From: Reyranella sp.
GTDB lineage: Bacteria; Pseudomonadota; Alphaproteobacteria; Reyranellales; Reyranellaceae
DNA length: 39,770 bases
Direction of reading: 5' to 3'
Assembly (NCBI RefSeq): GCF_004296935.1
Contig: NZ_SCVH01000126.1
Coordinates: 1-39,770 of the forward strand
Shown here: positions 14,955 through 23,236 of the stretch, piece after piece
How the letters are laid out: each line of letters opens with the position of its first letter
Position numbering within the stretch: position 1 is the first letter of the stretch
Translations under genes and position numbers: made by a program
The notes under the pieces: generated by a model
Seen by the model: only the letters and a program-made list of their open reading frames with translations
The model's database searches: none
What the model was told of the DNA's origin: nothing

Positions 14955-15838
14955 GGCGCTTTCCTCTTGCCGGCCTCATGCTTGCCAGATTGCGCCTGTC
15001 GCCGGGCGGCACCCGCTGCCGCCAGCGCCGCGCGGTTGTCGTCGCCCACCCACATGAAGCGTTCCCGCCAGCGTTCGTCGGCGGCGCCCTCGGCCCAGGT
15101 CTCGGGCCGCTGCACGGTCGTGCGCGGCTGCCAGGCGCGTTCAAGCAGCTCCAGCGCGCCGCCCACGATGTCGTATTGCATCTTCGTGTCCCACGGCTTG
15201 CCGCAGGGATTGCCGAGCGGGAAATCGACGAACAGGAAGCGCGGCACGCCGCACTCCTCGACGATGTCGCGGGCCGAGCCCACGATCACCGTCGGGATGC
15301 CGGCGGCTTCGAGATGTCTTGCGGCCAGACTCACGGTCTGGTGGCAGACGGGTCAAAGCGGGACGAGGAGGGCGATATCGACGCCGTCCTCGCGCATCCA
15401 CTTTTCGATTTGGGGCGCGTCCTGCTCGACCGTCAGCCGCTGGCTGTAATCGGTCGGCACGCCGTAGAAGCGCGGGCTGAGCGACCCCAGGTGCCCGGCC
15501 GCGACATGCTCGGCCAGGCGCTGGAGCGGCAGGTAGGTTTCCGGGTCCCTGGTGTGGGTGGCTTCGCGGTCCCACGACTTCTCGGTGAAGAGGCCGCTGC
15601 CCGCGTTGATGGGCGCGGTGAACAGCTTGGTGGCGCGCGGCGCCGGACCGGGCGCCTGGTCTGCCGTGGTGACGACGCCGATCCGGCATTGCGACAGCGG
15701 CTTTTCCAGCCGCGCAAAGGGCACGTCGGCGTAGCGCGGCCAGCGGTAAGGCCGTTCGTAGCCGGAGGCCGCATAATACTCGCGGCTCTTGTCGATGTAG
15801 CTGACATAGCGCCGGTGGCTGATGGGTTCGGTCGTCAT
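14951..15838 (-). CDS. Glycine/sarcosine/betaine reductase B-like selenoprotein (in-frame UGA read as Sec)
   Basis: This is read as one 295-residue protein with selenocysteine at residue 162, encoded by TGA at 15353-15355. The N-terminal half (MTTEPISHRRYVSYIDKS ... IALLVPL) and the C-terminal half (HLEAAGIPTVIVGSA ... DFPLGNPCGKPWD) are in the same frame and both match the glycine/sarcosine/betaine reductase selenoprotein B-like family. In Cys homologues I recall, the junction is C-P-V-C-H-Q-T; here it is U-P-V-C-H-Q-T, a UxxC redox motif. A SECIS-like hairpin follows at once. The stop overlaps the TTG of the ODP-type gene. Annotated conventionally, it would look like two fragments or a truncated protein. 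SelA/B/D and tRNA-Sec would have to be elsewhere in the genome. Confidence 0.85.
15316..15355 (-). promoter_or_regulatory. UGA(Sec) codon with SECIS-like hairpin
   Basis: Counting from the U of UGA (15355) as 1, nucleotides 7-40 fold as stems GTC/GAC and TGC/GCA, then a perfect 6-bp apical stem CCAGAC/GTCTGG (15325-15341) with loop CGTGA. The loop holds a GU about 19-20 nt after the UGA. The size, position and loop GU match bacterial SECIS elements such as that of fdhF. The coding sense (PVCHQTVSLAAR) is preserved across it. Confidence 0.8.
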
Positions 15839-15932
15839 GGCGCTCTCTTCGCAGGGTGAGGATCCGGATCGGAAGACTGCGGCCTGTGCGTCGTCGCGTA
15901 AAGAGCCGGCGTCTTCCGCCCCGCGGCCCCGG

Positions 15933-16364
15933 TCACTGCATCCACTGCTCCTCGATCCGGGGATCGATCGCCTTGGCCGCCTTCCGGTCGGCCGCCGCGC
16001 CGGCCGTGTCGCCCAGCTCCTGCTTGCACAGGTGGCGCGACCAGTAGGCATCGGAGTCCTTGGGGTCGTACTTGATGGCGGCCGTGAAGTCGGGAATGGC
16101 GAGCCTGCACCGGCCGGTCTGGGCGTAGGTCAGGCCGCGATAGAAGTGGGCGGTGTTGAGGACGGTGGCATCGGATCGGACGGACTTGATGACCTGGGTG
16201 CAGGCGCTGATCTGGACGTCGTCCGGCACATTGCCGCGGCCGTCGCACAGTTTTATCTGCTGGGGATCGGCGGTCTGGGCCCGGGCCGGGCCGCCTGCCA
16301 GGACACCTGAAAGCGCGGCGACGACCGAGATGCCGAGGGCGACTGCCCGAACTCTTGTGAACAT
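15933..16364 (-). CDS. Secreted TPR-repeat protein
   Basis: This is a 143-residue protein with a signal peptide (VRAVALGISVVAALSGVLAG, cleaved near ARAQ). A two-repeat TPR-like mature part follows: TAHFYRGLTYAQTGRCRLAIPDF then SDAYWSRHLCKQELGDTAGA. Four cysteines (LCDG, SACTQ, GRCR, HLCKQ) could form periplasmic disulfides. Such small TPR proteins bind partners in the periplasm. It lies 94 bases upstream of the selenoprotein gene on the same strand and may share its promoter. I cannot tell whether its function is connected. Confidence 0.72.
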   Translation of the reverse strand: MFTRVRAVALGISVVAALSGVLAGGPARAQTADPQQIKLCDGRGNVPDDVQISACTQVIKSVRSDATVLNTAHFYRGLTYAQTGRCRLAIPDFTAAIKYDPKDSDAYWSRHLCKQELGDTAGAAADRKAAKAIDPRIEEQWMQ

Positions 16365-16429
16365 GTCATCTCCCGGGTGGCCCGATGTCGCTGGTTAGTC
16401 CCTTCGCACGTGGCGGCCCTTGATCCAGG

Positions 16430-17407
16430 TCAAGCCGTTGAGGCGAGCGGTTGCCAGATCGTGCTGCGCACCTCGCCGAATTCGCGCGGCAGCTTGATCC
16501 AGCTTTCGCCGCCGTCGATCGAGCGGAAGAGCTGGCCGAGGTTACTGCAGACGAAGATCAGCTTGGGATCGGCGGGATGCGTCGCCACCGTCCAGGGCGT
16601 CGAGTTGAGTGTGCCCGGCAGGCCTGCGTCCTCGAAGGTCGCGCCATAGTCGCGGCTCCGCAACAGGCGGCCGGTCGAGCCCGGCGGGCCGTTGCCGTTG
16701 GTCAGGAACACGGTCCTGTCGCCGTCGGCGCGCGGCTTGATCGTGCGCGTGTACTGCCAGGGCGAGTCGAGTTCCTGGAAAGCGAAAGTCTCGCCGTTGT
16801 CCCTGCTGACGTTGAGGCCGCGGTTGGTGGTGGCGTAGACGAGCTTGCCGCCGTTCTTGACCACGGAGACTCCGTGGATGTCTTCGGAGTTGATGCCCAG
16901 GCCCACCTTCTTCCAGGTGCGGCCACGGTCGGTCGAGCGGTGCACGCCGTCGATTTCGACGCCGGCCCACAAGGTGTCCTTGTCGATCGGGTCGAACAGG
17001 ATCTGCGTCACCCTGGGTTTGCCCACGAAGATGCAGGCCTCGGCGAAGGAGCCCTTGGTGGGCGCAAAGCTCTTGCCGCCGTCGGTGGAGAGGAAAATGT
17101 TGGCGGGTTGGGTGCCCACCACGATGGTGTCGGGATCGTCCGGCGCCTGGGCCATCGACCAGATGTCGTAGTCGTCCAGCACGGACGGCAGATGCGTCCA
17201 CTTCTGCGTCGTCTCGTTCCAGCGGTAGAGGCCGGAGTCCGTTCCCGCGAGCACTTCGCCGGGACGTTGCGGATGCGCCGAGAGCGCCCAGACGCGCGCC
17301 TCGAGATAGAGGCCGGATTCGATGTAGGGCCGGATCCAGCTCTCGCCATTGTCGCGGCTGAACCAGACCGACATGCCGGCGGTGCCGACGCAGAGCAGGT
17401 TGGACAT
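16430..17407 (-). CDS. Asp-box (BNR/sortilin-like) beta-propeller protein
   Basis: This is a 325-residue beta-propeller with no signal peptide. At least six Asp-box repeats are visible: SRDNGESW, STDGGKSF, STDRGRTW, SRDNGETF, SRDYGATF and SIDGGESW, spaced about 45-60 residues apart and each following a strand. No sialidase Arg triad is evident, so it is more like the VPS10/sortilin or plant photosystem-repair propellers than a glycosidase. It may bind a sugar or protein ligand. It is the third gene of an operon with a serine hydrolase and an alpha/beta hydrolase (11-base gap upstream). The start at 17407 follows a GGAGGAGA ribosome site. Confidence 0.82.
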   Translation of the reverse strand: MSNLLCVGTAGMSVWFSRDNGESWIRPYIESGLYLEARVWALSAHPQRPGEVLAGTDSGLYRWNETTQKWTHLPSVLDDYDIWSMAQAPDDPDTIVVGTQPANIFLSTDGGKSFAPTKGSFAEACIFVGKPRVTQILFDPIDKDTLWAGVEIDGVHRSTDRGRTWKKVGLGINSEDIHGVSVVKNGGKLVYATTNRGLNVSRDNGETFAFQELDSPWQYTRTIKPRADGDRTVFLTNGNGPPGSTGRLLRSRDYGATFEDAGLPGTLNSTPWTVATHPADPKLIFVCSNLGQLFRSIDGGESWIKLPREFGEVRSTIWQPLASTA

Positions 17408-17418
17408 CGTCTCCTCCC

Positions 17419-18309
17419 TCAAGGCGACAGGATCTTTATCAGCCGCTCATTGAATGCTTCGGCGGCCTCGTAGGCAACCCAGTGGCCGGCGCCGGGGATG
17501 ATGTTCATTTCGAAATCGGGTTGGAGCGCGCGGAAAAGATCGATGCGCTCCTGAATGTGAGGATAGGTCGTGGAATCGAACTCGCCCCAGATGCCGGTGA
17601 ACGGAGTCTTCACCCGCGGCAGGATTTCGCTGAGTTTGAAGGCCTGGCCCATCTGCCGGCTGCGGGTCTTGGCGCGCGTGGTGTTCAGGATCTGCATGTG
17701 GATCGCGACGCCGTCGACGTTCTTCGGATCGTGCAGCATCAGGATTTCGAGGTTCCTGCGCGCCTCGGCCGCCAGCGTCTCGGCCGGCATGTCGGCCAGC
17801 AGCTTGCGCAGCTTCGGCCCGGGCTTGCGCGTGGCTTTCAGGCCGCCGGCGCCGACGAACACGATTTTCCGCAGTTGCTCGGGGAAGAGCGTGGCGATGT
17901 GGCCGCCCACCATGCCGCCGAAGGAGAAGCCGGTGAGGACGAACTGTTTGTCGGAGGGCAACAGGGCCGCCATCGCGGTCCGGACGCAGTGCGTCACCGA
18001 CCAGACGTCGTTCACGTCGTCAGGTGGGTCGCTGTCGCCCAGGCCCGGCAGGTCGGCGGCGTACACGGCGAAATGCCGGCTGAGCGGCAGGACGTTGCGG
18101 ATCCAGTGGATCCACGAGCCCGAGCCGCCGTGAAACAGCAGCAGCACAGGCTTGTTCGTACCGTCGTCCCAGACGTGCCACGTCATGTGGCCGCCATTGC
18201 CCATCGGCACCCGGACAACTCCGGACGCAGTGCTCTCGATTGTCAGAATGTGTTCGGCCGCGGTGCGGCCGTCCGGCATTTTCGGCACGGCCGAATAGTC
18301 GAGGCTCAT
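17419..18309 (-). CDS. Alpha/beta hydrolase
   Basis: This is a 296-residue serine hydrolase. Visible are the oxyanion segment LLLFHGGSGSWIHW (about 57-70), VYAADLPGLGDSDPP, the nucleophile elbow GFSFGG (S129), an acid in GEFDS (D245) and the catalytic His in GAGHWVAYE (H276). A cap domain lies between about 155 and 235. Its ATG (18309) overlaps the stop of the serine hydrolase gene as ATGA. It resembles the meta-cleavage hydrolase/haloalkane dehalogenase-type group, but the substrate is unknown. It is in the middle of a three-gene operon. Confidence 0.88.
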   Translation of the reverse strand: MSLDYSAVPKMPDGRTAAEHILTIESTASGVVRVPMGNGGHMTWHVWDDGTNKPVLLLFHGGSGSWIHWIRNVLPLSRHFAVYAADLPGLGDSDPPDDVNDVWSVTHCVRTAMAALLPSDKQFVLTGFSFGGMVGGHIATLFPEQLRKIVFVGAGGLKATRKPGPKLRKLLADMPAETLAAEARRNLEILMLHDPKNVDGVAIHMQILNTTRAKTRSRQMGQAFKLSEILPRVKTPFTGIWGEFDSTTYPHIQERIDLFRALQPDFEMNIIPGAGHWVAYEAAEAFNERLIKILSP

Positions 18310-19370
18310 GTCTTGATCGCACCCAGCAGGCGTTCGACGAAGCCGGGCGCCTTCTTGCGGTCGATCCAGCGCAGCACGGTGACGAGATCGTTGTCGGGAT
18401 CGATCCAGACGATGTGGCTGCCCCAGCCCAGCGCGAAGTAGCTGCGCTCGGACGCGGCCGCAAACTGGCGCTTGTCGGTGTTGAGCCACCACACGAGTCC
18501 ATAGAACGGCGCCACCGGGCAGGGCTTTACCAGCTCCGCCGTCCAGCCCTTGGGCAGGATTTGCTTGCCCTCCCAGACGCCGGCGTTGGCGACCAGCCGT
18601 CCCATCAGCGAAAGATCGCGCGCCGAGATGACGATGCCGCCGCCCCAATGCCCACCGCCCGGCACGGAGAGCATTTCTATGCCATCGATGGTGACGCTGG
18701 AAGTTTTGTAGCCGTCCCACTTCCAGCCCTGCGACGCGCCGATCGGGTCCATGATCCGGCGCTTGAGCACCGACGGCAGCGGCTCCTTGAAGACCTGCAG
18801 CAGGGAGTAGCTGAGCCGGTTCACGCGCACGTCGTTGTATTCATAGAAGGTGCCGGGCTTCTTCATCGCGCGCCGCGTGCCCTTGGGCGCGTCGGCCACG
18901 GCGAGGCCGACCACGCGGTTGTGGTCGATGCGGTCTTCCTTGCCGAACACGCTGCCCGACCACTCGCTGGTCTGGGTCAGCAGGTGGCGCCAGGTGATGT
19001 CCTTGTTCTGCTCGCTCTTGAAGCCGTCATCGAGGGCGTAGTCGCCGGCCTTGTCGTCGAGGCTCTTGATCAGGCCGTCGCCCAGCGCCAGGCCGGCGAG
19101 GAGCGCGAGGTAGCTCTTGGCGACGCTGAAAGTCATGTCGGCGTTGTCGACGTTGCCCCATTCGGCGAGTTTCTTGCCGCCCTGGTAGACGATGCCGGCG
19201 TGGCCGCCCCGCGGCGTCACCGGGCCAAGGACCTCGTTGTCGGGGGCCTTCTCGCCGGAATCGTAGGTCATCACGAACTGCCCGTCGGGCATCCGCATGC
19301 TTTTGGGCCAATGGGATTCGGCGGATTTGGCGAAGTCTACGGCGTCGTTCAATTTGTTCATCGTGTTCAT
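18306..19370 (-). CDS. Serine hydrolase (class C beta-lactamase/esterase family)
   Basis: This is a 354-residue protein of the beta-lactamase/transpeptidase-like superfamily. The active-site FSVAKSYL carries the SxxK pair (S82, K85). A YEYND segment (176-180) stands where the family has YxN. The third motif region is less clear (HIVWIDPDND). No signal peptide is evident, so it is probably a cytoplasmic esterase, amidase or peptidase rather than a secreted beta-lactamase. The start is uncertain among 19385, 19370 and 19361; none has a strong ribosome site, and 19370 is used. It heads an operon with the alpha/beta hydrolase and Asp-box propeller, and is divergent from pyrC. Confidence 0.82.
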   Translation of the reverse strand: MNTMNKLNDAVDFAKSAESHWPKSMRMPDGQFVMTYDSGEKAPDNEVLGPVTPRGGHAGIVYQGGKKLAEWGNVDNADMTFSVAKSYLALLAGLALGDGLIKSLDDKAGDYALDDGFKSEQNKDITWRHLLTQTSEWSGSVFGKEDRIDHNRVVGLAVADAPKGTRRAMKKPGTFYEYNDVRVNRLSYSLLQVFKEPLPSVLKRRIMDPIGASQGWKWDGYKTSSVTIDGIEMLSVPGGGHWGGGIVISARDLSLMGRLVANAGVWEGKQILPKGWTAELVKPCPVAPFYGLVWWLNTDKRQFAAASERSYFALGWGSHIVWIDPDNDLVTVLRWIDRKKAPGFVERLLGAIKT

Positions 19371-19418
19371 GCCCGCAATCAACATTGGAGCCCGCCCGGG
19401 AGCAAGCTAGAAACGCCC

Positions 19419-20474
19419 ATGTCTCAGCCTTCCTCGATCACGATCCGCCGGCCCGACGATTGGCACGTCCATCTGCGCGACGGGCCCATGCTGGCCGCCT
19501 GCGCCGTCCACACCGCCCGCCAGTTCGCCCGCGCCATCATCATGCCCAACCTGGTGCCGCCCGTGACCAAGGTCGCCGAGGCCGCCGCCTACCGCGACCG
19601 AATCCGCAAGGCGATCCCGGCCGATCTGCAATTCGAGCCGCTGATGACCTGCTATCTCACCGACGGTGCCGATCCGGTTGAGTTGGCGCGCGGCAAGAAA
19701 GAGGGCGTCTGGGTCGCCGCAAAACTCTATCCCGCGCACGCCACGACCAATTCCGCCCACGGCGTCACTTCCATGGACCGCGTCGCGAAAGGCCTGGAGG
19801 CGATGGAAAAAGCCGGCATGCCCTTGCTGGTGCATGGTGAAGTGACCGACCCCGACGTCGACATCTTCGACCGTGAGGCGGTGTTTCTGGACAAGGTCCT
19901 GTTCCCGCTGCTGAAGCGCCATCCCGGCTTGAAAATCGTGCTGGAACACATCACCACCCGCGAGGGCGTGGCCTTCGTCGAGGCGCATCCCGATCGCATG
20001 GGCGGCACCATCACGCCGCATCATCTAAGCTACAACCGCAATGCGATCTTCAAGGGTGGCATCCGTCCGCACTTCTATTGCCTGCCGATCGCCAAGCGTG
20101 AGGAGCATCGTCTCGCTCTGCGACGCGCCGCGACCTCGGGCAATCCGGCCTTTTTCCTGGGCACCGATACCGCTCCGCACAGTACCGACACCAAGGAATG
20201 CGCCTGCGGCTGCGCCGGCATCTTCAATGCCCCGGTGGCGATGCAGGTCTATGCCCAGGTCTTTGCCGAGGAAGGCAAGCTCGACAGGCTCGAAGCCTTC
20301 GCCTCGCTGAACGGCCCGCGCTTCTACGGCCTGCCGGCCAACGAGGAGAAGGTGACCCTGCGCGCCGCCACTCTCGACGCGCCCGAGACCGTCGAGGTCC
20401 CGGGGCTCTCCCCGGGATTGGCCAAGACCATCACCGTGTTTCGCCCTGATACGCCAGTCGGCTGGTCGTTCTAG
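19419..20474 (+). CDS. pyrC: Dihydroorotase, class II (PyrC)
   Basis: This is a 351-residue zinc amidohydrolase that cyclises N-carbamoyl-aspartate to dihydroorotate in pyrimidine synthesis. Every active-site residue of the E. coli-type homodimeric enzyme is present at the same number: H16 and H18 in DWHVHLRDG, carbamylated K102 in AAKLYPAHATTNS, H139, H177 in LEHITT and D250 in GTDTAPHS. The N-terminal RPDDWHVHLRDG is diagnostic of class II. The ATG at 19419 lies 49 bases from the divergent serine-hydrolase start. The Nudix gene follows after 23 bases. Confidence 0.96.
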   Translation: MSQPSSITIRRPDDWHVHLRDGPMLAACAVHTARQFARAIIMPNLVPPVTKVAEAAAYRDRIRKAIPADLQFEPLMTCYLTDGADPVELARGKKEGVWVAAKLYPAHATTNSAHGVTSMDRVAKGLEAMEKAGMPLLVHGEVTDPDVDIFDREAVFLDKVLFPLLKRHPGLKIVLEHITTREGVAFVEAHPDRMGGTITPHHLSYNRNAIFKGGIRPHFYCLPIAKREEHRLALRRAATSGNPAFFLGTDTAPHSTDTKECACGCAGIFNAPVAMQVYAQVFAEEGKLDRLEAFASLNGPRFYGLPANEEKVTLRAATLDAPETVEVPGLSPGLAKTITVFRPDTPVGWSF

Positions 20475-20497
20475 GGCGGCTGGTCTATCGTGGCGGC

Positions 20498-21286
20498 ATG
20501 AGCAAAAAAGGCATACCCGCCGACGCTGTCGTGCGCGGCACCGACAAGGGCTACGTCCACGGCGACCTGAAACCCGGCAGCGAACGGCCGGTCGAGAAGG
20601 TCGAGCAGACGTACCCGTACATGCGGCCGCGCGATGCCGCGACGCTGATCCTGGTGCGCCAGCGCGGCAAGGTTCCGGAAGTGCTGCTGGGTTGCCGTGC
20701 CGCGGCGCACGCCTTCATGCCCAACCGCTACGTGTTCCCCGGCGGCCGCGTCGATCGTGCCGATGCGCACATTCCGGTCGCCACGCCGCTCGACCGCTTC
20801 GTGAACGCCCGCCTGCAGAAGGCTGCGACGGCCTTGCGCGCCCGTGCGCTCGCCGTCGCCGCCGTGCGCGAGACTTTCGAGGAGACCGGCCTGATGCTGG
20901 CCAAGCCGTTCAAGCGCGGCGCGCCCGACAAGGATTTCGGCGAGCACTGGCAGGGCTTCCTCGACACCGGCATGGGCCCCGCGCTCGACTGCCTCGACCT
21001 GATCGCGCGTGCGGTGACGCCGCCTGGCCGGCCACGCCGCTTCAATGCGCGCTTCTTCATGGCGCGGGCCGAGGATGCGACGGGCGAGATCCGCCACTCG
21101 AGCGAGATGGGCGACATCCGCTGGGTCCGCCTCGACGAGGCGCGCGAACTGCCGCTGCCCACCATCACCGGCCTGATCCTGGGCGAGATCGGTCGCCTGG
21201 TGAAGGAGCCGCCCGACCGCAAGAAGCAGCGCAAGATCCCGCTGTTCACCACGGTCAATCGCAAGCACCTGATGCTCGAGGAGTGA
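20498..21286 (+). CDS. Nudix hydrolase with an insertion in the Nudix box region
   Basis: This is a 262-residue Nudix-fold hydrolase. The strand AATLILVRQRG leads to FPGGRVD (80-86), and the catalytic helix is VRETFEETGLML (R124, E125, E128, E129). In the canonical box only 14 residues separate the Gly from the RE; here about 41 do, because roughly 27 are inserted. That matches the NUDT7/NUDT19-like acyl-CoA group rather than MutT. The C-terminal part (to 262) is rich in basic residues. It probably hydrolyses a nucleoside diphosphate derivative such as a CoA ester. It sits between pyrC and regB, with the regB start 4 bases beyond its stop. Confidence 0.87.
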   Translation: MSKKGIPADAVVRGTDKGYVHGDLKPGSERPVEKVEQTYPYMRPRDAATLILVRQRGKVPEVLLGCRAAAHAFMPNRYVFPGGRVDRADAHIPVATPLDRFVNARLQKAATALRARALAVAAVRETFEETGLMLAKPFKRGAPDKDFGEHWQGFLDTGMGPALDCLDLIARAVTPPGRPRRFNARFFMARAEDATGEIRHSSEMGDIRWVRLDEARELPLPTITGLILGEIGRLVKEPPDRKKQRKIPLFTTVNRKHLMLEE

Positions 21287-21290
21287 TCCG

Positions 21291-22622
21291 ATGACGGTGC
21301 GCGCCGAGATCACCTCGTCGCCTACCGGTCCTGGGCCCACCACTCCCGGCCTGCCGCCGCGCGGCGTCGTCCGCCTGCGCGCGCTGGTGCTGATCCGCTG
21401 GGCCGCCGTCGCCGGACAGCTGTTCACCGCTGCCGTCGTTCAATGGGGGCTGGGGTTCGGCCTGCCGGTGCTCGCGGTCGGCGGGACGATCGCGCTTTCG
21501 GCGCTGCTCAACCTCACCGTCAGCCTCGGCCGACCGGCGTCGGCGCGCATCGACGATCGCGAGGCCACGATCTTCCTCGCCTTCGATATCCTGCAGCTGG
21601 CCGTGCTGCTCTATCTCACCGGCGGTCTGCTCAACCCCTTCGCGCTGCTGCTGCTGGCGCCCGTCGCCATCGGTGCCACCATCCTGTCGCTCAGCAGCAA
21701 CGTCGCGCTGTCGCTGCTGACGATCGTCAGCATTGCCGTCCTGGGGGTCTTTCATCAGCCGCTGCCATGGCGCGGGCCGCCGCTCGAATTGCCGGACATC
21801 TACCAGACGGGCGCCTGGGCGGGCCTCACCCTGACGACACTCCTGATCACGCTCTATGGCTGGCGGCTGGCCGAGGAGGCGCGGCAGATGGCGGATGCGC
21901 TGGCGGCCGCGCAGGCAGCCCTTGCCCGCGAGCAACGGCTCTCGGCGCTTGGCGCACTGGCCGCCGCCGCGGCGCACGAACTCGGCTCGCCGCTCTCGAC
22001 CATCGCCGTCGTCGCCAAGGAAATGTCGCGCGAGATCGAGCTCGACGATCCGCTGCGCGAGGATGTCGAGTTGCTGTCGGCCGAATCCGAGCGCTGCCGT
22101 TCGATCCTCGCGCGCCTCTCCGTCGATCCGGCGGGCGACGTGTCCGATGCCTATATTCTCGTGCCCCTGCCGGCACTGATCGAGGCGGCGGCGCAGAACT
22201 ACGATCGCGGCACTGTCGACATCACCTACGAGTCGGGTCCGGTTGGCGACGGTGTCCCGACGATGGCGCCGATCCAGGTGCGCAGCCCGGAGATCATGCA
22301 GGGTATCGGCAATATCGTGCAGAACGCCGTTTCCTTCGCGCGGCACGAAGTCCGGATCGCCACGCGCTGGACGACCGAATGGTCCGAGGTCGAGGTGATC
22401 GACGACGGCCCGGGATTTTCCGAGGCGATGCTCGATGAACTGGGCACGCCCTTCATTTCGACCCGGCAGGGCCAGGAGGGCCACATGGGTCTCGGCGTCT
22501 TCATCGCCAAGACGCTTCTGGAGCGTACTGGGGCCAATGTGACCTTCGGAAATCGCTCCGTTGCGGGGGGTGGCGCTGCCGTCTCCGTGCGCTGGCCAAA
22601 CCCCGTCTTCAAGGCTACATAG
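21291..22622 (+). CDS. regB: RegB/ActS-type redox-sensing sensor histidine kinase
   Basis: This 443-residue membrane kinase detects redox/quinone state and phosphorylates RegA. About six transmembrane segments span residues 30-195, and the quinone-binding motif GGLLNPF lies at 111-117. The H-box HELGSPLSTIA has the phosphoacceptor H229, and the redox Cys equivalent of R. capsulatus Cys265 is in SERCRSIL (C269). N-box (GNIVQNAVSFAR), G1 (VIDDGPGFSE), F (FISTR) and G2 (GLGVFIAKTLL) are all present, so the kinase domain looks complete. RegA follows 23 bases downstream. RegB/RegA typically control respiration, carbon and nitrogen fixation genes in alphaproteobacteria. Confidence 0.95.
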   Translation: MTVRAEITSSPTGPGPTTPGLPPRGVVRLRALVLIRWAAVAGQLFTAAVVQWGLGFGLPVLAVGGTIALSALLNLTVSLGRPASARIDDREATIFLAFDILQLAVLLYLTGGLLNPFALLLLAPVAIGATILSLSSNVALSLLTIVSIAVLGVFHQPLPWRGPPLELPDIYQTGAWAGLTLTTLLITLYGWRLAEEARQMADALAAAQAALAREQRLSALGALAAAAAHELGSPLSTIAVVAKEMSREIELDDPLREDVELLSAESERCRSILARLSVDPAGDVSDAYILVPLPALIEAAAQNYDRGTVDITYESGPVGDGVPTMAPIQVRSPEIMQGIGNIVQNAVSFARHEVRIATRWTTEWSEVEVIDDGPGFSEAMLDELGTPFISTRQGQEGHMGLGVFIAKTLLERTGANVTFGNRSVAGGGAAVSVRWPNPVFKAT

Positions 22623-22645
22623 CGGCCGATGTCGAAGGAGTCGCC

Positions 22646-23236
22646 ATGAGCCAGGACGCAGGAGCCGGCCGCCCCATATCGCCCGTGATCGCCGGCACGA
22701 CGTCGAACAAGGATCGGACGCTGCTGATCGCGGATGACGATGCGGCGTTCCGCAACCGCATTGCCCGCGCTCTCGAACTGCGCGGTTTCATCGTGACGGC
22801 CGTCGGCTCGGTCGCGGAAGCCCTCACGCAGACGGCGCGCCCGCCTGCCTTCGCCGTTCTCGATCTGCGTCTGGGCGACGGCAATGGCCTCGAACTCGTG
22901 GGTCCGCTGCGCCAGGCCCGGCCCGATATCCGCATCGTCGTGCTGACCGGCTACGGCAACATCGCGACCGCCGTCGCCGCCGTGAAGGAAGGTGCGGTCG
23001 ACTATCTCGCCAAGCCGGCCGACGCCGACGCCATCGAGCAGGCGCTGACCGCGCACGGCCGCAAGCTGCCGCCGCCGCCCAGCAACCCGATGTCGGCCGA
23101 CCGCGTGCGCTGGGAGCACATCCAGCGCGTTTTCGAGCAGTGCGATCGCAATGTCTCGGAGACGGCGCGTCGCCTCAACATGCACCGGCGCACCTTGCAG
23201 CGGATCCTGGGCAAGCACGCCCCCCGCGAACACTGA
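22646..23236 (+). CDS. regA: RegA/ActR-type response regulator
   Basis: This is a 196-residue two-domain regulator. The receiver has the acidic pair ADDD (30-32), phosphoacceptor D73 in VLDLRLGDG, T/S in VVLTGYG and K in YLAKPAD. A proline-rich linker (LPPPPSNP) leads to a Fis-type DNA-binding domain, ADRVRWEHIQRVFE then NVSETARRLNMHRRTLQRIL, which is nearly invariant among RegA/ActR proteins. It is the output of the RegB kinase encoded just upstream. The stop overlaps the likely CTG start of the liv-type permease (CTGA), so the transporter may be co-transcribed with this redox regulator. Confidence 0.95.
   Translation: MSQDAGAGRPISPVIAGTTSNKDRTLLIADDDAAFRNRIARALELRGFIVTAVGSVAEALTQTARPPAFAVLDLRLGDGNGLELVGPLRQARPDIRIVVLTGYGNIATAVAAVKEGAVDYLAKPADADAIEQALTAHGRKLPPPPSNPMSADRVRWEHIQRVFEQCDRNVSETARRLNMHRRTLQRILGKHAPREH

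Noticed and set aside
15353-15838. Gene ending at the TGA of 15353 as an ordinary stop or frameshift
   Set aside because: The downstream half continues in the same frame with matching family sequence, and a SECIS-like hairpin follows, so it is read as selenocysteine.
23140-23232. GTG 23140 as the LivH start
   Set aside because: It overlaps regA by 97 bases and its extra residues do not resemble LivH. CTG 23233 fits the homologous N-terminus better.
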